Assembly: GCA_035642535.1 (NCBI GenBank)
Contig: DASQSE010000097.1
Location: forward strand, 1-64,000
Length of the DNA stretch: 64,000 nt
Reading direction: 5' to 3'
Origin: Jatrophihabitans sp035642535
GTDB lineage: Bacteria > Actinomycetota > Actinomycetes > Mycobacteriales > Jatrophihabitantaceae
The notes under the pieces are model-generated. The model was not told the DNA's origin. It worked only from the letters and a program-made list of their open reading frames with translations, and did no database searches. Positions 52,730 to 60,060 of this stretch are shown one piece after another (positions within the stretch are counted from its first letter, which is position 1; every line of letters begins with the position of its first letter). The position numbers and the translations under genes were made by a program.

Positions 52730-55039
52730 TCAGCCGCCCAGCCTCAGGTCCTGGTGCGCGGTCTCGCCGTCGGCGACGGTGACGATCGCGGTCTGCTGCC
52801 GCAGCCGCTTCTCGGTCACCGTCACGCTGTACGTGCCGGGCGGCAGACCGGTGATGAGATAGCCGCCGTGCGGCAGCGCGCCGCCCGGGCCGCCGACGGC
52901 CGTCGTCCACACCTGCAACCCGTTGGTCGCGGTCACTGCGGCACCGGCACAGCGCGGCTGCGGGCAGCGGCCGGTGACCTCGCCCCCGATGCTGCCGGCG
53001 CCGCGCGACAGGTGGATCGTCACCTCCGCGCCCTTGCTGTTCCCGGCGAGGGTGAACGGCACCGTCGCCGCACGGTAGCCCGGCAACTCGGCGGTCAGCG
53101 TGTACGAGCGCGGCGCCGCCAGGCCGTTGATGACGAAGGCGCCGCGCGGGTCTCCGGTGAGTGTCGTCGTACTGGGCGCGATGGCCGTCGACGCCGCGCC
53201 GCCGACGGTCAGCGTCACGTTCCCGAGGCCGTGTCCCTGCGTGTCGAGGACCCGGCCGGTGACGCTGCCGGTTCCGTCGATCAGCGTCGCGTCGAAGTGC
53301 GTCTTGATCGCCTCTTGCCCCACCCCGACGTCGACGATCTTGGTCTTCGTGCCGTGGCCGGGGGCGCTGAACGTGACGACGTACGTCCCCGGCGTGGGAA
53401 GGTGATCCAGCGAGTACGCGCCGACCTGCCCCACGGTCGGAGTAAGCACGGTGAGCCGCGATCCGTTGACCAACGTGGAGACGGTGGCGCCGCCGATCGG
53501 CTGCCCCGCGCCGTCGTCGACCACGCCACTGATCTGCCCCTCGCCCGCCGAGAGGGTGATCGTCGGCTCGAGCCGCTGCTCACCACCCGACACGTTGTCG
53601 ACGATCGCGCTGGTCTCGTAGCCCTGCGCGGTGAACGTGAGCTCGTACGAAGCCGGGGCGGGCAGGTTCTTCAGCGTGTACTTGCCGCTCGCGTCCGTCT
53701 TGGCGGTCGCGGCCGGCTCCTGATCCGTTGCACCGACGAGCAGCCGCGCAGACACCTGAGTGATGACCGGCCGCAGCGTGTCGCCCGGATCGATGGACCC
53801 GGAGATGCTGGCCGGGCGGCCGCGAATGACCAGCGACTTGACCGTCGTGGTGCCCTGCACCGTGGTCGGCACGGCCTGTGCCGCGCGGATCGATGTCGCG
53901 CCCGCTGCCGTGCCCGAGTACCAGACGGAGTGGAAGCCGGTCGCGGTGAACCTCAGGTAGTAGCTGATCGGGAACAGCCCGGCGAGGGTGTACGTACCGT
54001 CGGCCTGCGTGCCGGCCGAACTGACGAGGATCTGCTTGCCGTCGTGGATCCGGATCGCCTGCACCAGGATCCGGCCGACCGGCTGATGGTCGCTGGCGCC
54101 CAGCACGGTCCCGGTGATCTGCGAGCCTTCGCCGGGTGGCAGTTGGCCGTTCTTCGGCAGTGCGCCGGCCAGCACCGCCGCGGTGGACTGATAACCGACC
54201 GCCAGGGCACCGCTCGCATCGGCCTTGGTGAGCGAGAAGAACGACGCCGGCGCGTTCTTGGTGAGCGGGTCCTTCCCGAACACCTTCGCGAGGCCGAACA
54301 GGAACGCACCGGCCCAGAGCGCGACGATGCCCGCCAGGATCAGCGCGGTCAGCAAGCCGCGGGTGAGGAGCGGGCGCTGCCGGAACTGGATCTCGGCCGT
54401 CTGCGGTTCGATCTCCGCGTCCGAATCCATCGAGTCCGGCGGTTGGTCCAACTGCCGCGCCGACGCGCTGACGTTCACGTTGCGGTCGATGTCGCCGCCG
54501 GTGATCAGCCGCGGCGCACGCGCGGTCAGCATGACGGCCGCACTCGTCCCCGGTTCCAGGACGAGCGAGGGGCGCGAGAAGCGATACGTCAGCGACCGGT
54601 CGGCGTCCCGGGCGTCCAGGCCGACTGCGAGCTTCACGTTGCCGGGGTTCGCCACCTCGAGCACGAACCGGGCCGAGCGCCTGGCGCGGACGAGCTTGGG
54701 GCGCGCCGACAGCGTCAATTCCGGCCGCGGCGCGACCACCAGGTCCACGTCGTGGTACTGGACCGGCGCCCGCGCCCCGTGCGAAGTGATCTCGACGGCA
54801 AGCGGATGCCGCCCGGCGGGCGCATCGGTCGGCGGGGCGATCGAGATCCGCAGCTGCCCGACCGAATCGGGGAAGAGCGGGAGCAGGGCCGGCTCGGTCC
54901 GGACGCATTCCTCGGGCAGGCCGATGACGCGCGCGCTGATCCCGTCGATCACCGCGTCGGTGTTGACGACGTCGACGATCAAGCTCGCCGCAGCCCCGGG
55001 GACGACGTCGAGCTGTTGACGCTGAAGTGTCGCGCGCAC
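52730..55039 (-). CDS. Single-pass membrane protein with carboxypeptidase-regulatory-like repeats (769 aa)
   Basis: Same plan as its two downstream paralogues: NEW3-like beta domains (1-~200; SLIVDVVNTDAVIDGISARV, RFVLEVANPGNVKLAVGLDA), the juxtamembrane FRQRPLLTRG, and one helix at about 229-250 (LLTALILAGIVALWAGAFLF). About five repeats then begin SQITGTVLG, ASISGSIDP, GQISGVVDD, GSVTGRVLD and GSIGGEVTG. GTG 55039 has only a weak ribosome site. It is the first gene of the three-gene leftward unit; a 329-bp gap separates it from the Pvc16-like gene, so it may have its own promoter. Confidence 0.85.
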   Translation of the reverse strand: MRATLQRQQLDVVPGAAASLIVDVVNTDAVIDGISARVIGLPEECVRTEPALLPLFPDSVGQLRISIAPPTDAPAGRHPLAVEITSHGARAPVQYHDVDLVVAPRPELTLSARPKLVRARRSARFVLEVANPGNVKLAVGLDARDADRSLTYRFSRPSLVLEPGTSAAVMLTARAPRLITGGDIDRNVNVSASARQLDQPPDSMDSDAEIEPQTAEIQFRQRPLLTRGLLTALILAGIVALWAGAFLFGLAKVFGKDPLTKNAPASFFSLTKADASGALAVGYQSTAAVLAGALPKNGQLPPGEGSQITGTVLGASDHQPVGRILVQAIRIHDGKQILVSSAGTQADGTYTLAGLFPISYYLRFTATGFHSVWYSGTAAGATSIRAAQAVPTTVQGTTTVKSLVIRGRPASISGSIDPGDTLRPVITQVSARLLVGATDQEPAATAKTDASGKYTLKNLPAPASYELTFTAQGYETSAIVDNVSGGEQRLEPTITLSAGEGQISGVVDDGAGQPIGGATVSTLVNGSRLTVLTPTVGQVGAYSLDHLPTPGTYVVTFSAPGHGTKTKIVDVGVGQEAIKTHFDATLIDGTGSVTGRVLDTQGHGLGNVTLTVGGAASTAIAPSTTTLTGDPRGAFVINGLAAPRSYTLTAELPGYRAATVPFTLAGNSKGAEVTIHLSRGAGSIGGEVTGRCPQPRCAGAAVTATNGLQVWTTAVGGPGGALPHGGYLITGLPPGTYSVTVTEKRLRQQTAIVTVADGETAHQDLRLGG

Positions 55040-55368
55040 CGCTCAGCTTCGGCTCGGTGCGCGATCGATTGAAGCGTCCGCCGAATCAGGTGAATACGGA
55101 CAATTGGGCACGCCGCTACTCCTCCCCCGAGCTCTACCAGATCCCCCGCTGCCTGGCGCGATGCGTACACAGGCGGCTGGCGTAACCTCCGGCCAAGATC
55201 GTTCTACAAAGATCGTTATTTGTCCATGTCTGTCCGGGCAGTCATTACATACGCGCCACCGCGGCTCTTTGGGCCGCCTTCCCTCGTCGCTCGCGGCCTC
55301 CTCCGTCGGCCGCTCGACTTCTCAGTCCAGGCACGGCCTCGCCACGCCGTCGCGGTCATTCCTTGCCG
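55040..55368. other. Intergenic region upstream of the three repeat-protein genes
   Basis: No gene is supported in these 329 bp. Its centre is less GC-rich than the flanks, and it is the expected place for the leftward promoter of the repeat-protein operon, though no clear hexamer pair stands out. It contains the 9-bp direct repeat listed separately and a weak stem-loop GCGGC-TCTTTGG-GCCGC (55261-55277), which may end the Pvc16-like transcript. Confidence 0.5.
55195..55217. repeat. 9-bp direct repeat AAGATCGTT, two copies 14 bp apart
   Basis: Copies at 55195-55203 and 55209-55217 in the non-coding region upstream of the repeat-protein operon. The spacing is close to one and a half helical turns. 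A binding site for a regulator is possible; nothing else supports it. Confidence 0.4.
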
Positions 55369-55929
55369 TCATTCCGCGCGCCTGGCAACGCTGCCGACGA
55401 CGCGCGCGACGGGCGGTGCCTCGTCGTACCAACCGGCGGAGTCGGCCGCGACGACCAGGCTCACCGTGAAGGAACCCTTGAGCTCGCCGCCGGCAGCGCG
55501 CCAGATGTCACGCAGTTGATTGCGATCATCGCCGCCGAAGAACAGCTGCAGGTCACCGATGGAATCGTCCGGCAGGTGTGCCGCCGGAACCGAGCCCTGG
55601 CCGGCGAAGAAACTCGCGAGCCGGCCGAGCAGGTCGTGCTCCTCCAGCGAGGTGGCTGCCCATGCGCTCACCAGGTAGTTGAGATCCACCATCGGCAGCG
55701 CCCGACGGCGCTGGACCTGCCCTGCCGCGTCGACGCGCAGCCCGACCGCCTGCGCCGGTCGGCGGCTGGGCAGCACCTCGTAGAGGAACAGGCTGACGGT
55801 CGGCCGGGAGACGCCGGCCGCCCAACCGGGCGTCGGCGCGTCGAAGCTGACGTCGGCGACCTCGATCGGCAGCGGCAACTCGGCGCGCAGCATCCGATCC
55901 AGACTCTCGTCGACACGGCGAATGAACAC
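55369..55929 (-). CDS. Pvc16/DUF4255-type tail terminator protein
   Basis: The 186-residue product contains VDESLDRMLRAELPLPIEVA, RPTVSLFLYEVLPSRR, LPMVDLNYLVSAWA, EEHDLLGRLASFF and WRAAGGELKGSFTVSLVV, the conserved core of DUF4255 (Pvc16 N-terminal family). In Afp/PVC particles this protein caps the distal end of the sheath-tube. Its presence here, 25 kb from the sheath gene and on the opposite strand, shows that the injection-system locus is split around a metabolic block. It follows the 204-aa gene by 10 bp in the same direction. Confidence 0.88.
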   Translation of the reverse strand: MFIRRVDESLDRMLRAELPLPIEVADVSFDAPTPGWAAGVSRPTVSLFLYEVLPSRRPAQAVGLRVDAAGQVQRRRALPMVDLNYLVSAWAATSLEEHDLLGRLASFFAGQGSVPAAHLPDDSIGDLQLFFGGDDRNQLRDIWRAAGGELKGSFTVSLVVAADSAGWYDEAPPVARVVGSVARRAE

Positions 55930-55939
55930 GGGGACCTGC

Positions 55940-56554
55940 TCAGGGCCGCAGCCGTGGCATCGAGGTGACCATGCCGCGCGGGGCGGCGGGAGTCTTCAGC
56001 GGTGCGCGGACGACGCTGACGGTCGTGAGCACCGCGGGGGCGAGCGGCGTCGCCAGCCCGATCCGCGCGACCGGTGCGGCCGTGGGTTTGACCGCACGGC
56101 GCCGGGTCCGGCGATAGGACGCGGCGATGGCCGAGACGTACGAGGTCCGCGCGAGGGCCTGCACATCGTCCGCGAGTGCGCCGCACCGCCTGGCGAGTTC
56201 GGCGTTGGCCTCGTCGACCAGCCGCATCATCTCCTGCTGCTTGGTACGCGCGGGATACATGCTTCTGCCGACCGAACCGATGGCGGCTTCGGTGACCCGC
56301 ACGACCTTGCGCATCTCGCTGAACGACGAGCGGGTGGCGAGCTGGAACGGCGACGCGAAGCGCTCGCCGAAGGCGGCACAGAACACGTCGAGCTGATCAC
56401 CGGGCAGGCCCTCGAGATCGTCGCCCGCGAAGCGGACATCGATGCCGATCGCGGGTGCGGCGAGCAGCTTCTGTTTCAGGGGCACCGGCCAGCTCTCCGC
56501 CGTGATCACCACGCCCTGCTTCAGCTGGTCCGGCGAGATATCCGGAGCGTCCAT
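55940..56554 (-). CDS. Protein of unknown function preceding the Pvc16-like gene (204 aa)
   Basis: Not recognised. The N-terminal third is mixed (SWPVPLKQKLLAAPAIGIDV, GDDLEGLPGDQLDVFCAAFG). The middle is helical and basic (RTKQQEMMRLVDEANAELAR, VQALARTSYVSAIAASYRRT). The last ~60 residues are Pro/Ala/Val-rich. There is no signal peptide or clear membrane segment. Coupling with the Pvc16-like gene suggests a role in the contractile particle, perhaps assembly or regulation; that is inferred from position. Confidence 0.6.
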   Translation of the reverse strand: MDAPDISPDQLKQGVVITAESWPVPLKQKLLAAPAIGIDVRFAGDDLEGLPGDQLDVFCAAFGERFASPFQLATRSSFSEMRKVVRVTEAAIGSVGRSMYPARTKQQEMMRLVDEANAELARRCGALADDVQALARTSYVSAIAASYRRTRRRAVKPTAAPVARIGLATPLAPAVLTTVSVVRAPLKTPAAPRGMVTSMPRLRP

Positions 56555-56692
56555 ACCTCATCCTTCGCGTCGCCGCCGCAACGTATGCCGATGAAGATCA
56601 ACCGTCAACACCGGCGCGCGGTCGTTGCACCTTTGGGCGTCGCTCGACGCGCGCGCGTCCGCTGATCGAAATTGCAGCTACGATCCGGCCTC

Positions 56693-57106
56693 ATGGGGGT
56701 CACCGTGATCATCACTCGGGACGACAACGGCGCCCCGCAGACGCGCGAGACCTTCCCCGAGGGCGACAAGTTCGTCATCGTCGACGGCAATCTCAACGTC
56801 TACTCGGTGGACGGCGATTTGCTCGGCACCTTCGGCTCCGGAAACTGGCTGACCTCGTTCGCCGGGGACGACACCGTGCACGTCGAGACGACCAAGCCGC
56901 CGGAGGACGACAGCAGCGACGACTTCGGGTTCGGCGACGACAGCGATAGCGACAGCAGCAGCGACCTCAGCCTCGACAGCGACACCGACACCGACACCGA
57001 CACCGAGGTCGGCACCGACGCAGAAAGCGACGCGAGCTCCGAGAGCAGCGCCGAACTGCCGGAGCTGAGCCTCGACTCGAACGAGCCCGTGCTCGAGAGC
57101 ACCTAG
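56693..57106 (+). CDS. Small protein with Asp/Ser-rich acidic tail (137 aa)
   Basis: Residues 1-~65 form a compact beta-rich domain (VTVIITRDDNGAPQ, FPEGDKFVIVDGNLNVYSVD, LLGTFGSGNWLTSF). The remaining 70 residues are almost entirely Asp, Ser, Thr and Glu with DSDTDTDTDTE-like repeats, making the protein extremely acidic. ATG 56693 begins MGVTV; an upstream TTG is less likely. It is followed 21 bp later by a basic helical protein, so an acidic-basic pair is encoded. Function unknown. Confidence 0.6.
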   Translation: MGVTVIITRDDNGAPQTRETFPEGDKFVIVDGNLNVYSVDGDLLGTFGSGNWLTSFAGDDTVHVETTKPPEDDSSDDFGFGDDSDSDSSSDLSLDSDTDTDTDTEVGTDAESDASSESSAELPELSLDSNEPVLEST

Positions 57107-57127
57107 TGGTCACGAAAGGCGAATGAC

Positions 57128-57511
57128 ATGCCGTCCCAACGAATCCCGCCGCTGGTCATCCAGCAATGGGGCAAGGTCAAGCACGATCTCATTCCGGTGA
57201 TCGAGAAGACCAAGGGCCCCGGGATGACCCCGGAGTTCAAGCAGGACCTTCGCAAGAAGGTGGAGACGCTGTTCGTCTCCTTCGACAAGGGTCTGCGGGA
57301 CAAGCTGAAGAAGGCGTCGGAGGCGAAGAACGACGCCGAAGCCAAGAAGGCGCTCCAGGACGTCATCACGATCTCGGGTGACTACCTCTCCAAGCTCCAG
57401 ACCGCGCAGAAGCAGTGGGGCACCAGTGGCCGCAGCGCAGGCGAGGTCATCGAGAAGAACCTGCTGCGCATCCGCGAGGTCGCGACCACGACGCTCAAGG
57501 CCATTCGCTAG
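57128..57511 (+). CDS. Basic helical protein of unknown function (127 aa)
   Basis: The product starts MPSQRIPPLVIQQWGKVKHD and is strongly alpha-helical and Lys-rich (KKVETLFVSFDKGLRDKLKK, EAKNDAEAKKALQDVITISG), with no cysteine, signal or membrane segment. It resembles in style the Met-Pro-starting helical proteins at 16379-16948 and 15885-16382 on the other edge of the locus. It could be injected cargo, or a partner of the acidic protein just upstream; the sequence does not decide. Confidence 0.6.
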   Translation: MPSQRIPPLVIQQWGKVKHDLIPVIEKTKGPGMTPEFKQDLRKKVETLFVSFDKGLRDKLKKASEAKNDAEAKKALQDVITISGDYLSKLQTAQKQWGTSGRSAGEVIEKNLLRIREVATTTLKAIR

Positions 57512-57561
57512 CGCCGAGGGCTGAAGCCGCACGCACTGCCGGACATGGCAGGGTGTGCGCT

Positions 57562-58158
57562 GTGACAGAGTCTGCCGACAAGACGAATCTGCTCCGCTAC
57601 ATGCAGCGTGGTCGGGACGCGCTGGTCTGGAAACTGGACGGGTTGTCCGAGTACGACGTGCGTCGCCCGATTACCCCGACGGGCACCAATCTGCTCGGCC
57701 TCGTCAAGCATGTGGCGAGCGTCGAGGCGGGGTATCTCGGCAACGTGTTCGGTCGCGACTTTCCCGAGCCGTTGCCGTGGCTGGACGACGACGCCGAGCC
57801 CAACGCCGACATGTGGGCCACTCCGGAGGAGTCCCGCGCCGACATCATCGGGCTCTACAAGCGGGTGTGGGCGAACTCGGACGCGACCGTCGAGGCGCTG
57901 CCGCTCGACGCGGTCGGCGAGGTGCCGTGGTGGCCGCCGGAGCGCCGCGAGGTCACGCTGCACCTGATCCTGTTGCACATGATCGCCGAGACCCAGCGGC
58001 ACGCCGGCCACGCCGACATCGTGCGCGAGTCCATCGACGGCGCAGCGGGTGTGCTGCCGGGGGTGTCCAACATGCCGGACGAGGACCCGCAGTGGTGGGA
58101 GCGCTATCGCGAACGCGTCGAGCAGGGCGCCAAGCGGGCCGGTGGGCTGAGTGACTGA
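57562..58158 (+). CDS. DinB-like protein (DUF664)
   Basis: The 198-residue four-helix-bundle metalloprotein of the DinB/mycothiol-S-transferase-like superfamily has the DUF664 signature GLSEYDVRRPITPTGTNLLG and LVKHVASVEAGYLGNVFGRD, VPWWPPERREVTLHLILLHM and IAETQRHAGHADIVRESIDG. The histidines of the metal site are in VKH and RHAGH. GTG 57562 is chosen; GTG 57553 is possible. It overlaps the next gene by 8 bp. It probably belongs to thiol or detoxification metabolism typical of actinobacteria. Confidence 0.88.
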   Translation: MTESADKTNLLRYMQRGRDALVWKLDGLSEYDVRRPITPTGTNLLGLVKHVASVEAGYLGNVFGRDFPEPLPWLDDDAEPNADMWATPEESRADIIGLYKRVWANSDATVEALPLDAVGEVPWWPPERREVTLHLILLHMIAETQRHAGHADIVRESIDGAAGVLPGVSNMPDEDPQWWERYRERVEQGAKRAGGLSD

Positions 58159-58600
58159 GCTCGCCGCGTTCGCAGCGCTCGTGCCCGTCGACCACGGGCT
58201 GTGCGTGCTCAGCACCCTGCGCAGCGACGGAAGCGTGCACGCCTCCGTCGTCAACGCCGGCGTGCTGCAGCACCCGCTCAGCGGCGAGCAGGTGGTCGGG
58301 CTCGTCGCCATCGGCGGCGCCCGCAAGCTGCGTTACCTCCGCGCCGACCCGCGAACCACGATCGTCGTCCGGGCGGGCTGGCAATGGGCCACCGTCGAGG
58401 GCGACGCCGAGCTCATCGGCCCCGACGACCCGCATCCCGACGTCGACGCCGAGGCGCTGCGCGTCCTGCTGCAGGACATCTTCCGCGCCGCCGGAGGCAC
58501 CCACGACGACTGGGACACCTACGACCGCGTGATGGCAGAGGAGCGCCGGACGGCGGTGCTCATCACCCCGCGCCGCGGCTACGGCACGTCGGCGCAGTGA
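58151..58600 (+). CDS. PPOX-fold (pyridoxamine 5'-phosphate oxidase-like) flavin/F420-type protein
   Basis: The 149-residue split-barrel protein contains VPVDHGLCVLSTLRSDGSVH, ARKLRYLRADPRTTIVVRAG, WATVEGDAELIGPDDP and LLQDIFRAAGGTHDDWDTYD. Small actinobacterial members bind FMN or F420; the cofactor cannot be read from sequence alone. GTG start overlaps the DinB-like gene, and its stop overlaps the MmcQ-like gene as GTGA. Confidence 0.87.
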   Translation: MTELAAFAALVPVDHGLCVLSTLRSDGSVHASVVNAGVLQHPLSGEQVVGLVAIGGARKLRYLRADPRTTIVVRAGWQWATVEGDAELIGPDDPHPDVDAEALRVLLQDIFRAAGGTHDDWDTYDRVMAEERRTAVLITPRRGYGTSAQ

Positions 58601-58950
58601 CCCGCGACGACGTGCTCGAGCGGTGCACCGGCCTGCCCGGCGCGGTCGAGGACTATCCGTTCGGCGACGGCGTCGCGGTGTTCAAGGTCGGCGGCCGGAT
58701 GTTCGCCCTCGTCCCGCTCGACGGCAGCCCCGGCAGCGTGAACCTCAAATGCGATCCCGCGCTGGCCGCGGAGTTGCGCGACCGCTACCCGTCCGTGCGA
58801 CCCGGCTATCACCAGGACAAGCGGCACTGGAACACGGTGGAACTCGACGGCTCGATCGAAGATGCCGAGCTCGAGTGGATGATCGACCACTCCTACGAGC
58901 TGGTGGTCGCCCGCCTGCCGCGCGCCGCACGCGAGAACCTGCGGAGCTGA
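58597..58950 (+). CDS. MmcQ/YjbR family protein
   Basis: The 117-residue product has the family pattern GLPGAVEDYPFGDGVAVFKV, MFALVPLDGSPGSVNLKCDP, YHQDKRHWNTVELDG and HSYELVVARLPRA. These proteins have a double-wing DNA-binding-like (CyaY-like) fold, but their function is unclear. It ends a coupled three-gene unit with DinB-like and PPOX-fold proteins and lies 4 bp from the convergent GH6-like gene. Confidence 0.9.
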   Translation: MTRDDVLERCTGLPGAVEDYPFGDGVAVFKVGGRMFALVPLDGSPGSVNLKCDPALAAELRDRYPSVRPGYHQDKRHWNTVELDGSIEDAELEWMIDHSYELVVARLPRAARENLRS

Positions 58951-58954
58951 TGCG

Positions 58955-60013
58955 TCAGTACGGGGACGTGCGGGCGATATTGAGCGTCCGCTGGAGCAGG
59001 AACGGGGCGGTGCCGTTCTTCAGCCACGGCCGGTTGTACCAGACGTAGGCGTCGCACGAGCGTCGCGCGATCCGCTTTACCTTGGCCGACAGGTGCCACG
59101 CGGCGGCGGTGACGTTCGTCGTGGGCGGGATACCGAGCGAGACGCAACGCCGCTCGGACTTCGTCGTGCAGGCCTCGGCGCCGCCGTACGGGCCGGGCGG
59201 GTGCGTCGCGTAGTACTGCGCGTAGGTGAACGGGTGGCTGTTGTCGGACGTGTCGACGACGAAGTGCTTGCCGGGAATGCCGCGATGTGCGAGCGCCGAG
59301 AGGATCTGTCGGCCGTGGACGACGTTGCTCCCGGTCGAGTCGTAATGCGTGCCGCTCAGCGCGAAGCCGCGGACGTGCGCGATCCCGGCCTGCTTGAGCA
59401 TCCAGGCGGCCCTGTCCGCCGTCAGCCAGTCCGCCGCGCCGCCGTCGAGGTAGATCGTGGTGTGCGGCAACGCGCTGAACTTGCGCGCCGCGTAGTTGGT
59501 CAGGCTCAACCGCACTGCCGGGCGCCAGCCGTTGAGCGCGACCGGCAGGTCGGGCTCCAGGATCATCAGCACCCGCGACCGCCCGATGCCACGCGCGGCG
59601 GCGTCCACCCAATTCCGGTAGGCGCTTTGCTGAGCCTTGGTCAGCGGATCGTCCTTGTGCGACTCGTGCTTCGGCCATAGCCGGAACATCGCGATCGGCA
59701 CGATGATGCTCGGATCGCCATGCTGCTCGGTGACGATGTCGTGGCGCACGGTCCGCCGGACGTCCGCGGCCGACATCCACGAGCCGTACCACCGGGCACG
59801 GGGTCGCTTCGCCACCTTCGCCAACAGCTTCTTTCGGGTGCCGGTGGCCTGCTGGTAGGCGGGATACACGCCGTCCTGACCCTCGGTGTACACACCCCAC
59901 TTGTGGCCGGCCAGCGGGTTCGCACTGGCCGGCGTCGCGCCGGCCGGTGCCGCTCCGGTGACGAGCGGGAGGACAAGTCCGGCGAGGGCAGCTATCAGCA
60001 GAATCTTCCGCAC
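58955..60013 (-). CDS. Secreted GH6-like glycoside hydrolase, divergent
   Basis: The 352-residue product starts with a signal peptide (KILLIAALAGLVLPLVTGAA, cleavage near ATPASA). The GH6-type catalytic Asp lies in VLMILEPDLPV, with TTIYLDGGAADWLTADRAAW, FALSGTHYDSTGSNVVHG and FVVDTSDNSHP as in family 6 cellulases. The usual C-terminal KPPGESDG loop is replaced by YNRPWLKNGTAPF, so substrate or activity may differ from cellulase. GTG 60013 gives the signal peptide; the upstream extension is shadow. It is followed upstream by the GH27 gene in the same direction. Confidence 0.8.
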   Translation of the reverse strand: MRKILLIAALAGLVLPLVTGAAPAGATPASANPLAGHKWGVYTEGQDGVYPAYQQATGTRKKLLAKVAKRPRARWYGSWMSAADVRRTVRHDIVTEQHGDPSIIVPIAMFRLWPKHESHKDDPLTKAQQSAYRNWVDAAARGIGRSRVLMILEPDLPVALNGWRPAVRLSLTNYAARKFSALPHTTIYLDGGAADWLTADRAAWMLKQAGIAHVRGFALSGTHYDSTGSNVVHGRQILSALAHRGIPGKHFVVDTSDNSHPFTYAQYYATHPPGPYGGAEACTTKSERRCVSLGIPPTTNVTAAAWHLSAKVKRIARRSCDAYVWYNRPWLKNGTAPFLLQRTLNIARTSPY

Positions 60014-60060
60014 CTCTGCACTATCGGCTGCCCCCGCCGGTTCTTCAAATCGAGCTGCGA

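Noticed and set aside
43935..55039. Peptidase function for the three repeat proteins
   Set aside because: The domains resemble the regulatory (non-catalytic) domain of carboxypeptidases; no HxxE...H zinc-peptidase motif is visible.
55220..55968. Plus-strand frames between 55.2 and 56.0 kb
   Set aside because: They lie antisense to the Pvc16-like gene and contain no known domain.
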